In this document: one piece after another, positions 7,789 to 14,613 of the stretch
How positions within the stretch are numbered: the stretch's first letter is position 1
Layout of the letters: each line of letters starts with the position of its first letter
Assembly (NCBI GenBank): GCA_964533785.1
Contig: CAZHNG010000116.1
Coordinates: forward strand, 1 to 17,885
Direction of reading: 5' to 3'
Length of the DNA stretch: 17,885 bases
Source of the DNA: JANQRV01 sp964533785
GTDB taxonomy: Bacteria; Bacteroidota; Bacteroidia; Chitinophagales; Saprospiraceae
Notes under the pieces: generated by a model
Database searches by the model: none
What the model was told of the DNA's origin: nothing
What the model saw: only the letters and a program-made list of their open reading frames with translations
Position numbers and translations under genes: made by a program

Positions 7789-7968
7789 TTGGACTTTTGA
7801 CGCTACCTGCCCACCTGGCGGTAACGGCAGGCGGGGACGCTAGATTTTAGACAACAAAACGCTGATATTCAATGGATATCAATTTTTTAGAATAAATAAA
7901 ATTTCCGTTGATTGTCAATTAGTTAGAATTTTTAGTCTAACTTCTAGAGTCTGGCGTCAAAAGTCTAG
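7789..7968. mobile_element. MITE-like element, copy A (7-bp flanking direct repeat)
   Basis: This 180-bp non-coding element lies 12 bp after the Clp-like gene. Its left end (TTGGACTTTTGACGCTA) and right end (complement of CTAGACTTTTGACGCCAGAC) form terminal inverted repeats made of 7-bp units. It is flanked by the 7-bp direct repeat AAACTAT at 7782-7788 and 7969-7975, as expected for a target-site duplication. The core (7853-7940) is about 90% identical by eye to copy B at 14416-14571 and begins like copy C at 17834. A 30-bp palindromic sequence (7806-7835) interrupts the left array. There is no coding capacity, so movement would need a transposase from elsewhere. The rest of the 460-bp gene gap (7969-8082) shows only AT-rich sequence. 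Confidence 0.7.
7806..7835. repeat. 30-bp GC-rich palindromic insertion inside copy A
   Basis: Compared with copies B and C, copy A carries 30 extra bases that split the 7-bp unit CTA|GACG. The insert can fold: CCTGCC pairs with GGCAGG, or alternatively CCCACCTG with CAGGCGGG (one mismatch). Its GC content is far above that of the surrounding element, which suggests a second kind of small palindromic repeat nested in the first. Confidence 0.6.
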
Positions 7969-8082
7969 AAACTATAATTAACATATTCAATCTTTTGAAA
8001 AACGATCCATTAAGTACCTTTTCCTCAGCTTTTTCGTTTTTTACCTAACATGGCTTTGTTTTTTATATTAAATTTGTTCAAT

Positions 8083-8216
8083 AAGTAAGACTTCAGATTC
8101 CAGATACCAGACATTAGAATGTCCCGCATTTGCGGCGAGAGAGGTAAATGTATCGTGATTGAGTCCTAATCGCATACGGTCTAGAGTCTAGCGTCTTAAA
8201 TCTAGCGTCTCACTTG
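8083..8216. mobile_element. Diverged element of the same plan (inverted 7-bp arrays)
   Basis: Five 7-bp units at 8086-8120 (TAAGACT, TCAGATT, CCAGATA, CCAGACA, TTAGAAT) face five inverted units at 8179-8213 (GTCTAGA, GTCTAGC, GTCTTAA, ATCTAGC, GTCTCAC) across a ~58-bp core. The outer ends, AAGTAAGACTTCAG and the complement AAGTGAGACGCTAG, form imperfect terminal inverted repeats. The core is unrelated to that of copies A-C, and I find no flanking direct repeat, so mobility is only inferred from the shared design. The element lies 20 bp before the LysM gene and would be in its promoter or leader. Confidence 0.45.
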
Positions 8217-8236
8217 TATCATAAACTATAACCGCT

Positions 8237-9892
8237 ATGAAGTTTTTCACATCACTTTTGACTTTTCTTTTTGTACTCCTCGCACTTATCACACGAGCGC
8301 AGGATTATTTCATTGTTTATGATGAAAGCTGTATGGACCGATTGGAATACTCCTACAACAGCTCTTTGGAAGAACCTTTCATTTCTTACCAGATCGTGAT
8401 CAGCGAAACGGAAAAGATCATCCTCGAAGTAGGCAAAGAAAGCCAAACCACACAATCCTATGTTCCAGCCAATTTCTGGCGTTGTGACAATGCCAACTTC
8501 GACCTGGATCTCATCCAAACGATCAACCAAAATGCCCAAAACATCTTTGTTGTTCGACGGGCCGGCCCGAGAGAATATAATGTAACCAAGGTCCGTTTTG
8601 CCTCCTATTACAGATACGATGGTAATACCATGCAATATTTTTCTCCCAAATACCGCTTTGAATTTGATTTGGAAACCGGTGTGATCGGTGAGAACATATC
8701 TTTTCAATCTCCTCCCAAGACAGAAGTGTATTTTGAAGGAAGACTGGACAATGATTGTTCCGGTGCCTTTATTTTCCGTCAGTATTCCGAGCAATTCAGC
8801 ATGCCCGCCCATACGGATATTATCCTGGCACCTGAAATTGGCATCGTCGAAGAAAGGAGCGGCAAAAGTGTTGAAGATGCTTTCAATAATACCATCCACC
8901 TCGAAAAGGTAAACGGTATTGACACCGAAACTCACCTTAAGGTTTTATGCGGAAAACTGGATCCTAGTGAAATCCCTACCCCCTCGGAAGAAATCGCTTC
9001 GACTGGTGAGGACACGGAAGACATAATGACCGATAAAGGGGTAGACCTGCCATTGACCAGTAATGAGTTCCATATTGTGCGGAGAGGAGAAACGCTTTAC
9101 CGCATTGCCAAAATGAATAATCTTGAATTAGAGCAATTATTGGAATGGAACGACTTGACCGTTAACAGCACCATTTTTCCCGGTGACCGTTTACGCATTA
9201 AGCCGGAAACCCGGAAACCAAGGTTTTCCGACCGCGGCGGCGACAGTTATCCTGCTCCCTACGATAAACCCGTAACCAGCAGCAAAGATGAAGACCCAAT
9301 TACGGGTATGCCTTTGGGTTACGATACTTTCAAAGAAGACGCACACATCGTTAAACCGGGAGAAACGATGGCTTCTATTGCATTGAAATACGGTTATACG
9401 GAAGCCAAGTTCAGAGAAATGAACGGGATGTCCGCCAGTCAGGTGCCAAGAATTGGCCAGCGGTTGCGTACGACCGAATGTGACTGTCCCAAAGATGAGG
9501 TGTTCTACGATACCCAGGAATCTGAAGATCAGGGATATGCCTATTTCAGGGATCAACCGGCCGTCACCAGCTACGAATTTAACCCGCGTTCGCAAAATGC
9601 TGCCAAATTCGAACGCCAAACCCCTATCAACAGAAATGTTCCTACTTTTTATGATACGGAAGCAAGGAAACAACAACCTTACTACGAAGAATCGCAGGTA
9701 GAAGGATTCGAACCACAGGCTTATGATTTCCGCGCTCCCGATACCCGCAAAACACATACGGTAGCAGAAGGGGAAACGATTTTCACCATTGCCCGGAAAT
9801 ATAACCTCACCGTAGAGCAGATCAGAAAATGGAACGGCCTCGAAAAAAGTGAGATCGTTATTCCTTTCCAGCGGCTGTACGTTGAACAATAG
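8237..9892 (+). CDS. Secreted protein with three LysM domains
   Basis: This 551-residue protein starts with a signal peptide (residues 1-21, a long Leu/Phe stretch ending TRA|QD). A ~250-residue N-terminal region follows, strand-rich and with a few Cys, which I do not recognise. Then come three LysM domains: 278-321 (HIVRRGETLYRIAKMNN, ending PGDRLRI), 369-412 (HIVKPGETMASIALKYGY) and 506-549 (HTVAEGETIFTIARKYNL), with low-complexity Pro/Tyr/Gln-rich linkers. LysM domains bind peptidoglycan or related N-acetylglucosamine polymers, so the product probably sits in the periplasm or at the cell wall. No hydrolase domain is visible, so it is more likely a structural or anchoring protein than a lytic enzyme. 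The ATG at 8237 fits the signal peptide. The gene stands alone and ends at a strong terminator. Confidence 0.85.
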   Translation: MKFFTSLLTFLFVLLALITRAQDYFIVYDESCMDRLEYSYNSSLEEPFISYQIVISETEKIILEVGKESQTTQSYVPANFWRCDNANFDLDLIQTINQNAQNIFVVRRAGPREYNVTKVRFASYYRYDGNTMQYFSPKYRFEFDLETGVIGENISFQSPPKTEVYFEGRLDNDCSGAFIFRQYSEQFSMPAHTDIILAPEIGIVEERSGKSVEDAFNNTIHLEKVNGIDTETHLKVLCGKLDPSEIPTPSEEIASTGEDTEDIMTDKGVDLPLTSNEFHIVRRGETLYRIAKMNNLELEQLLEWNDLTVNSTIFPGDRLRIKPETRKPRFSDRGGDSYPAPYDKPVTSSKDEDPITGMPLGYDTFKEDAHIVKPGETMASIALKYGYTEAKFREMNGMSASQVPRIGQRLRTTECDCPKDEVFYDTQESEDQGYAYFRDQPAVTSYEFNPRSQNAAKFERQTPINRNVPTFYDTEARKQQPYYEESQVEGFEPQAYDFRAPDTRKTHTVAEGETIFTIARKYNLTVEQIRKWNGLEKSEIVIPFQRLYVEQ

Positions 9893-9907
9893 ATTCTGAA
9901 ATTTCCT

Positions 9908-10132
9908 CTATGATATATTTATTACCGGATAGTTGTGTGGACTATCCGGTAATTTTTTACACCGGGGGAAAAACATTCCGGCTTTGTTGGCATAGCCGTC
10001 CACGTAGATGACTATGATTTCGTTGGATAAAATGGCTATGTAAGGATAAAACTTCTTCGCGGTGATAAATTTATGCCCCACCCAAATCACTCCAACGTCG
10101 GTATAATCCAATTCAAAACTCCTTATCTCCAA
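9908..10132 (-). CDS. Possible small hypothetical protein downstream of the receptor
   Basis: This 74-codon frame on the - strand follows the receptor gene, overlapping its 3' end by 20 bp. The only starts are TTG codons: one at 10132, another seven codons in, which has AAGGAG about nine bases upstream. The inferred product has plausible strand-like sequence (KKFYPYIAILSNEIIVIYVDG) but no family I know. Its last ~15 codons are encoded by the terminator hairpin at 9921-9953, which argues either for a gene remnant or for a chance frame. Codon use looks like that of neighbouring genes. Low confidence. Confidence 0.3.
   Translation of the reverse strand: MEIRSFELDYTDVGVIWVGHKFITAKKFYPYIAILSNEIIVIYVDGYANKAGMFFPRCKKLPDSPHNYPVINIS
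9921..9958 (+). terminator. Intrinsic terminator of the LysM gene
   Basis: A perfect 12-bp stem (ATTACCGGATAG at 9921-9932 with CTATCCGGTAAT at 9942-9953) encloses a 9-nt loop and runs into TTTTTT at 9953-9958. It starts 28 bp after the LysM stop codon. On the opposite strand the tail is AT-rich but has no good T-run, so it mainly serves the + strand. Confidence 0.85.
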
Positions 10133-12407
10133 ACTCGCTATTCAAGAGCTTCATTTCTTTCGATCGCTGATTCAGCTGATAAGAAAAGCCTATCATCAGG
10201 ATATCGACCTCGTAAATGTAATTGGTGGTTGTAAAGAAGTTCTCCCTTACAGTCGTGATTCGCTGTTCATTGGATTCCAACAATCCCATATCTATATTCA
10301 GCCATTGAAAAGTGAAGGCCAGTTTGTCGTCGAGAAAGGTTTTGCGCAAACTCAGGCTGGGGTTGTAAAATCGGGAATCTCGTCCTTGCGCCGTAATTCT
10401 TTCGGATAAATAATTGAATGCCAACTGAGCGGTCGTCGTCGGCCCTAAATCAAAAGTCGTATTCGCGTTTAGGGAATAAATGGTACTGGAAGTATTGATC
10501 CGTTCATCAAACAAATTGCCCTTGATCCGGTAGTTGTACACGTTCCCGCCCAGGTAGAATTTCCACCATTTGGCAGGATAAAGCGTTGTTCCTAATTCCA
10601 GGCCAATCGCTCTGCCGACGCCGGCATTCGTGTAGATCCGGTTAAGAATGGTATCATTATAAACCGTATTTACCCGGTTGATGACATTATCCACATTTCG
10701 CCAATAGATCGTGGCGTATGCCGAGTTTTCCTCCCAGTTCTTGATCAGCCCCAGTTCAGCAAGATCTATAAATTCAGGCAGTAATTCCGCATCGCCTTGT
10801 TCCAGCGTTTCAGAGTGCTCCCGCTCCGGGAAGGGGGTAAGGGTAAAAGTGGTCGTACGTTGGATACGCCGGCTGTATGCCGCTTTGGCGGATAGGCCAT
10901 TTCCTAATTCGTACTGCAAATTAAAGGAAGGAAAAAGATTAAACTGATCGAGCAAATAAGTCGTATCCGGAACTGCGAGTCCTACGCTACGGTCAAAGTA
11001 TTCCATCCTCAAACCTGCCGTGAAAGATAATTGCCCTACCTGTCCGGAAAACTGACTGTAGAGTGAATGAATGTGCCGGTCCAATTCAAGCCTGTTGGTA
11101 AATTCAGGGTTGATTTCCCATTCATTCGTATCAAAATTGCGATCCAGGTAAATAAAATCCCCCGGATGTTGAAGAAAGCGAAACTGATAACCGCTTTCCC
11201 AGTCAATGCTGCCCAGCTTCCTGGTATAATCCAATTGTAACCGTACCCCATCCAGTGGATTGTCGTTATCATTGAACTGCAATTGCAAAGTATCGGCTAG
11301 ATTGGGATAAGCCAGATTGATGTTATCAGTCGGCCCACCCAGGAGCGTGCTTTCGTACAGCGCGGTAACCTTGAGGTTTGATGCATCATTGAACTGAAAG
11401 GTGTAGTCCAGGGAACCGATCAGGAAATCCCCGCGCCGGACCCTCAGGTTCTCGTTGAAATAAGTCAGCGAATCGGTCCGTACCCCTGCCGGGAAAACGG
11501 TTCCGTTTTGCCGGAACAGGTCCCAATAAGCCTCCGGGTCCAGGAATTCCCCTTCCGGCAGATTCGTCCGCTGTTGAAAGTCATAGAGAATATCTGCAGT
11601 CCGGTACTGGGTTCGTTTGCCGGCATAAAAGCTAGCACCGATCGATTGCCGGTCAGAAGGAGCAAAAATGACCGACAGTCTGGCGGAATAATTTTCACGG
11701 TCAAAACTACGCTCTCCGTCGGAGGGGAACTCGGTTAGTGTTTCCTCCAAATAAGTATTGACATAACCGACTCGACGGCCGGAAACGTCGTTTCTTCGGT
11801 AGTCGATTCCAGCGGAAAGGTCCCATTTTCCTTTTTTATAATTGACCGTCAGATCGGCATTATAACGCCGGGCCGCTTCGGCATTATCATAAGCTTCGAC
11901 GCTCGGCAACCCCAGTTGTGCATTGGCGGTCAGGTAGAAGCCGTCCAAAACCCTCTGTTTGGTTTTCACATTGATGATGCCCGCCTTGCCGTCCGGATCG
12001 TATTTGGCAGAAGGAGCCGTAATGATCTCAATATCATCGATGGCATTGGCAGCGATCTGATTGAGCATATTCGCAGCATCGGCCTGTACCGGCTTGCCGT
12101 TGATCATCAAAATGAACCCGGTAGCGCCGCGAACGGAGATCTCGCCTTCCGCATTGACCGAAACGGAGGGTAAGTTCCGAAGAACTTCAGCAGCGGTGCC
12201 GCCCCGCGCATTCTCGAACTGCCCCGCGCTGAATACCTGCCGGTCTAAACGATGAAGGGTGGTCATTTCCCGGCCCGTCACCTCTACTGCCGATAAAACC
12301 GTCGTACTCAGACCAAGCGGTATGGCACCGAGATCGGTAACGGTTCCTCCCCTCAATGGCTCCGAAGAATAGGTTTCATAGCCCATAAACTGAGCCGTCA
12401 GATACAC
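10113..12407 (-). CDS. Outer-membrane TonB-dependent-type receptor, main part (plug and beta-barrel), frameshifted from its N-terminus
   Basis: This is the main part of an outer-membrane receptor of the OMP_b-brl_3/TonB-dependent type. The frame starts inside a carboxypeptidase-regulatory-like domain (VYLTAQFMGYET), continues into a plug domain (EVLRNLPSVSVNAEGEISVRG, then FILMINGKPV and GIINVKTKQRV) and ends in a ~560-residue barrel of alternating aromatic strands. It would form a gated pore for a ligand that cannot be named from the sequence. The apparent GTG start at 12407 is not credible as the true start: the signal peptide and the beginning of the same domain lie in another frame at 12428-12631. 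Adding one G in the coding strand near 12442 joins the two parts into one ~840-residue protein (VEGAFEIAYGTTADVYLTAQ). It follows the TauE permease gene with a 43-bp gap. Confidence 0.8.
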   Translation of the reverse strand: MYLTAQFMGYETYSSEPLRGGTVTDLGAIPLGLSTTVLSAVEVTGREMTTLHRLDRQVFSAGQFENARGGTAAEVLRNLPSVSVNAEGEISVRGATGFILMINGKPVQADAANMLNQIAANAIDDIEIITAPSAKYDPDGKAGIINVKTKQRVLDGFYLTANAQLGLPSVEAYDNAEAARRYNADLTVNYKKGKWDLSAGIDYRRNDVSGRRVGYVNTYLEETLTEFPSDGERSFDRENYSARLSVIFAPSDRQSIGASFYAGKRTQYRTADILYDFQQRTNLPEGEFLDPEAYWDLFRQNGTVFPAGVRTDSLTYFNENLRVRRGDFLIGSLDYTFQFNDASNLKVTALYESTLLGGPTDNINLAYPNLADTLQLQFNDNDNPLDGVRLQLDYTRKLGSIDWESGYQFRFLQHPGDFIYLDRNFDTNEWEINPEFTNRLELDRHIHSLYSQFSGQVGQLSFTAGLRMEYFDRSVGLAVPDTTYLLDQFNLFPSFNLQYELGNGLSAKAAYSRRIQRTTTFTLTPFPEREHSETLEQGDAELLPEFIDLAELGLIKNWEENSAYATIYWRNVDNVINRVNTVYNDTILNRIYTNAGVGRAIGLELGTTLYPAKWWKFYLGGNVYNYRIKGNLFDERINTSSTIYSLNANTTFDLGPTTTAQLAFNYLSERITAQGRDSRFYNPSLSLRKTFLDDKLAFTFQWLNIDMGLLESNEQRITTVRENFFTTTNYIYEVDILMIGFSYQLNQRSKEMKLLNSEFGDKEF

Positions 12408-12427
12408 ATCCGCAGTCGTTCCATAAG

Positions 12428-12631
12428 CTATTTCAAAGGCGCCTCCACTTCTGTGACAACACCGGTTAATAAAACAGAATCGGATAACTGGTATAAAGCA
12501 ATACTGGCATATTCAATGGCTTCTCCACTTTCCCGGTCCATGATCTTCCCCTTTACGATCGTATTTTGAGCGTAGGCAGCAAGGGTGAAAATGGATAGCA
12601 CCAGACCTAAAAAGCTGATTTTTGGTATCAT
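12428..12631 (-). CDS. N-terminal fragment of the frameshifted receptor (signal peptide and start of regulatory domain)
   Basis: These 67 codons begin with a signal peptide (residues 1-21, cleavage near AYA|QN), then NTIVKGKIMDRESGEAIEYASIAL..., the first half of a carboxypeptidase-regulatory-like domain that normally begins Bacteroidota outer-membrane receptors. The frame stops at TAG after VEAPLK. In the neighbouring frame the domain goes on without a gap in homology (GAFEIAYGTTADVYL). The break therefore lies at the GG of GTGGAGGCGCC (plus-strand ~12442-12443), most simply explained as one missing G. Whether this is a real inactivating mutation, phase variation or a sequencing or assembly error cannot be told here. 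The ATG at 12631 is well supported by the signal peptide. Confidence 0.75.
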   Translation of the reverse strand: MIPKISFLGLVLSIFTLAAYAQNTIVKGKIMDRESGEAIEYASIALYQLSDSVLLTGVVTEVEAPLK

Positions 12632-12674
12632 TTACTTTTTTTATGAAAAGAAGATCACTTTATTTTGAAATAAT

Positions 12675-13463
12675 TTAAATCAAGCCAATACCCAAAGCCA
12701 CGGAAATGAGGATCAACAAGACGGCAACCAGGCGTTGGATAAACTTTAGCGTTATTTTTTTCAATAACCGGTTACCGATGTAGACCCCGACAATTGCAGC
12801 TAAGGTAGCACTGAGAATAAGCGTTACCTGATCCTGCAATCCCGCCTTCAAAAACCGGGTGGCGTATACTCCCAGGCGAGTGAAGTCAATAAAGACCGCG
12901 ATCACCGTGGCCGTACCGATGAATGCTTCTTTGGACATACCCGCCCTAATCAGAAAAGCGCTGCGGAATGCGCCCTGATGCCCCGATAAGCCGCCAAAAA
13001 AACCGCTGAGCAAACCTCCCGCCGGTAAATGCTTTTTATCGATCTGCAAGCGTTCAAAAAATGGAAGCAATTCTATTACGGCAAAGAAGATCAGCAGTAC
13101 TGCAATGATCAACTTTACCAGGGTTATTTCAAAGGCCATTCCCAGCCATTCATAACTATACAAGGTTGGGATGTCTGATAATTGCAGCAACAACCAGGCT
13201 CCCGCAAAAGCGGCGATAACGGCCGGAATACCGAAGCGTAGCAAGACCTGCTTTTCTGCGTGGTTTCCAATCAGGAACAATTTGAAGATCCCGTTGAAAA
13301 AATGGACCACTCCCGTCAGACCGATCGCCAGATCAATGGGAAAGAATATGGCGAATACCGGTGTTAGGATCGTTCCCAAACCAAAGCCTGAAAAAAATGT
13401 CAGTATGGCCGCCGCAAAGGCGACTAAAGATATGATGATGAATTCCACGCCTGCATTTTGCAC
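12675..13463 (-). CDS. TauE/SafE family permease
   Basis: This 262-residue integral membrane protein has about seven to eight hydrophobic helices and the family's two repeat signatures: FFSGFGLGTILTPVF (about residues 23-37) and, in the second half, GGLSGHQGAFRSAFLIRAG. TauE/SafE proteins export small anions such as sulfite, sulfoacetate or other organosulfur compounds; the substrate here is unknown. The start is GTG at 13463 or GTG at 13448; there is no ATG nearby, and the later one leaves MEFIIISLVAF, typical of relatives. It lies 53 bp after the AraC-type regulator gene and 43 bp before the receptor gene, so the three probably form one transcription unit in which the regulator may control the permease and receptor. 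Confidence 0.85.
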   Translation of the reverse strand: MQNAGVEFIIISLVAFAAAILTFFSGFGLGTILTPVFAIFFPIDLAIGLTGVVHFFNGIFKLFLIGNHAEKQVLLRFGIPAVIAAFAGAWLLLQLSDIPTLYSYEWLGMAFEITLVKLIIAVLLIFFAVIELLPFFERLQIDKKHLPAGGLLSGFFGGLSGHQGAFRSAFLIRAGMSKEAFIGTATVIAVFIDFTRLGVYATRFLKAGLQDQVTLILSATLAAIVGVYIGNRLLKKITLKFIQRLVAVLLILISVALGIGLI

Positions 13464-13516
13464 AAAATACAGATCGCTGAAGGGAAAGCACGGTGAAATA
13501 GATCAGTAAAATGGTA

Positions 13517-14347
13517 TTATTGAAAATACCGGCGGCGAAATTGACCCGGCGTCAGGCCAGTGTGTTTTTTGAAGAATTTAATGAAATAAGAAGCGTCATT
13601 GAAATTGAGCGAATACGATATTTCCGTGACATTCTTTTCGGTATGCAAGATAAACCGTTTAGCTTCCAATAAGCGTTGAGCGGCGATATGCTCCCCCGCG
13701 CTTTTACCGGTATATTTTCGGCAGGCAGCGTTTAAGTTCTGCGGAGAGGTATGAAGTTCCTGAGCGTACTCATGCACAAAATGCCATTGCGATGATTTCA
13801 GGGATAGTAATTTCAAAAATCGATCCGGCAAGCCCGAATGTTGTATCCGCTCGTTGCGTTGTCCCCTGGCATATTGCATCATTTTGGACAGCAGGGCCTG
13901 CAGGTAACCGTGAATGATGAGGTCTGCCTGGTCTTTTTTCTGGGAATATTCCCGGAGTATTTCTTCGAAAATGGGTAATGGATTGTAGTCATCCGGAAGG
14001 GCGATTTGCAGTTGAACATCCATTTTCTGCAACAAATCCAGGATATTTTGTTCTTTGATCGGGTCAAAATATTCCTCCTTGAACAAAACGACAAACCCCC
14101 GGGGAATAGCCGTAAATTGCCAGCAATGTAAACTACCTGGTTTCAGGAAATAGATCTCCGGCGGTGAAATCTTATAGTGATCGGTATCTAACCAGTGAAA
14201 CCCTTCTCCGGCTCGGATGTAAATCAACTCATAGTACCCGGCATGCTTGTGCGGCTTCGTTTTTTTGATCTTCTCCTTAAAGCGCGAAATTTTAAAAAGT
14301 TGATCCTCACCAAGTTTATTTTTTACGGGTAAATGATTGTGTTGCAT
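13517..14347 (-). CDS. AraC-family transcriptional regulator
   Basis: The protein is 276 residues from the ATG at 14347. The N-terminal ~150 residues look like a cupin sensor domain (HKHAGYYELIYIRAGEGFHW, then PPEIYFLKPGSLHCW). The last ~100 residues are the double helix-turn-helix of AraC/XylS proteins (VHEYAQELHTSPQNLNAACR, then VTEISYSLNFNDASYFIKFF and the end signature KKHTGLTPGQFRRRYF). It should bind DNA and respond to a small ligand. A longer frame starting at a TTG (14386) would read into the inverted repeat at 14380-14407, so I prefer the ATG. The genes downstream, TauE permease and receptor, are the likely targets. Element copy B lies 69-224 bp upstream of the start codon, within the probable promoter region. 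Confidence 0.85.
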   Translation of the reverse strand: MQHNHLPVKNKLGEDQLFKISRFKEKIKKTKPHKHAGYYELIYIRAGEGFHWLDTDHYKISPPEIYFLKPGSLHCWQFTAIPRGFVVLFKEEYFDPIKEQNILDLLQKMDVQLQIALPDDYNPLPIFEEILREYSQKKDQADLIIHGYLQALLSKMMQYARGQRNERIQHSGLPDRFLKLLSLKSSQWHFVHEYAQELHTSPQNLNAACRKYTGKSAGEHIAAQRLLEAKRFILHTEKNVTEISYSLNFNDASYFIKFFKKHTGLTPGQFRRRYFQ

Positions 14348-14379
14348 GCTGAAATGGGTCGCCGGGCGACTTTTTGTAA

Positions 14380-14407
14380 TAGACAAGTCTAAAATAATAG
14401 ACTTGTT
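14380..14407. repeat. Short inverted repeat sharing the end sequence of the 16302-16464 element
   Basis: TAGACAAGTCTA at 14380-14391 and TAGACTTGTTT at 14398-14408 are complementary over 10 of 11 positions with a 6-bp spacer. The 12-mer TAGACAAGTCTA is exactly the right end of the palindromic element at 16453-16464, and its complement is the left end at 16302-16313. It may be a solo remnant of that element's ends, next to copy B. Confidence 0.5.
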
Positions 14408-14415
14408 TGATAAGA

Positions 14416-14571
14416 TTGGACTTTTGACACTAGACGCTAGACGCTAGATTTAAGACAACAAAACGCTGATATTCGATGGATATCAATTTTTCAGAACAAA
14501 TAATTTTCCCCTGATTGTCAATTAGTTAGATTTTTCAGTCTAACTTCTAGAGTCTAGCGTCAAAAGTCTAG
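14416..14571. mobile_element. MITE-like element, copy B (8-bp flanking direct repeat)
   Basis: This 156-bp element lies between the AraC gene and the DUF6438 gene. Left end, in 7-bp units: TTGGACT, TTTGACA, CTAGACG, CTAGACG, CTAGATT, TAAGACA (14416-14457). Right end, read inwards on the other strand: CTAGACT, TTTGACG, CTAGACT, CTAGAAG, TTAGACT (14571-14537). The core between them matches copy A. It is flanked by TGATAAGA at 14408-14415 and 14572-14579, a candidate target-site duplication of 7-8 bp. Copy B has one more left 7-bp unit than A or C and lacks A's 30-bp insert. There is no open reading frame of note inside. Confidence 0.75.
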
Positions 14572-14613
14572 TGATAAGAAAAAGTTAAGTATAAAAACCA
14601 AGCTGATTTTTAA

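Noticed and set aside
8069..8076. TAAATTTG, a match to the Bacteroidota -7 promoter motif TAnnTTTG, before the LysM gene
   Set aside because: No TTG at the expected -33 spacing and 160 bp from the ATG; a short AT-rich motif like this is expected by chance.
8252..8935. Long minus-strand frame inside the LysM gene (also frames inside the Clp-like and dynamin-like genes)
   Set aside because: Shadow frames of genes with clear protein families on the other strand; no motifs of their own.
14345..14386. N-terminal extension of the AraC regulator from a TTG codon
   Set aside because: It would be encoded by the inverted repeat; the ATG at 14347 gives a normal family length and start.
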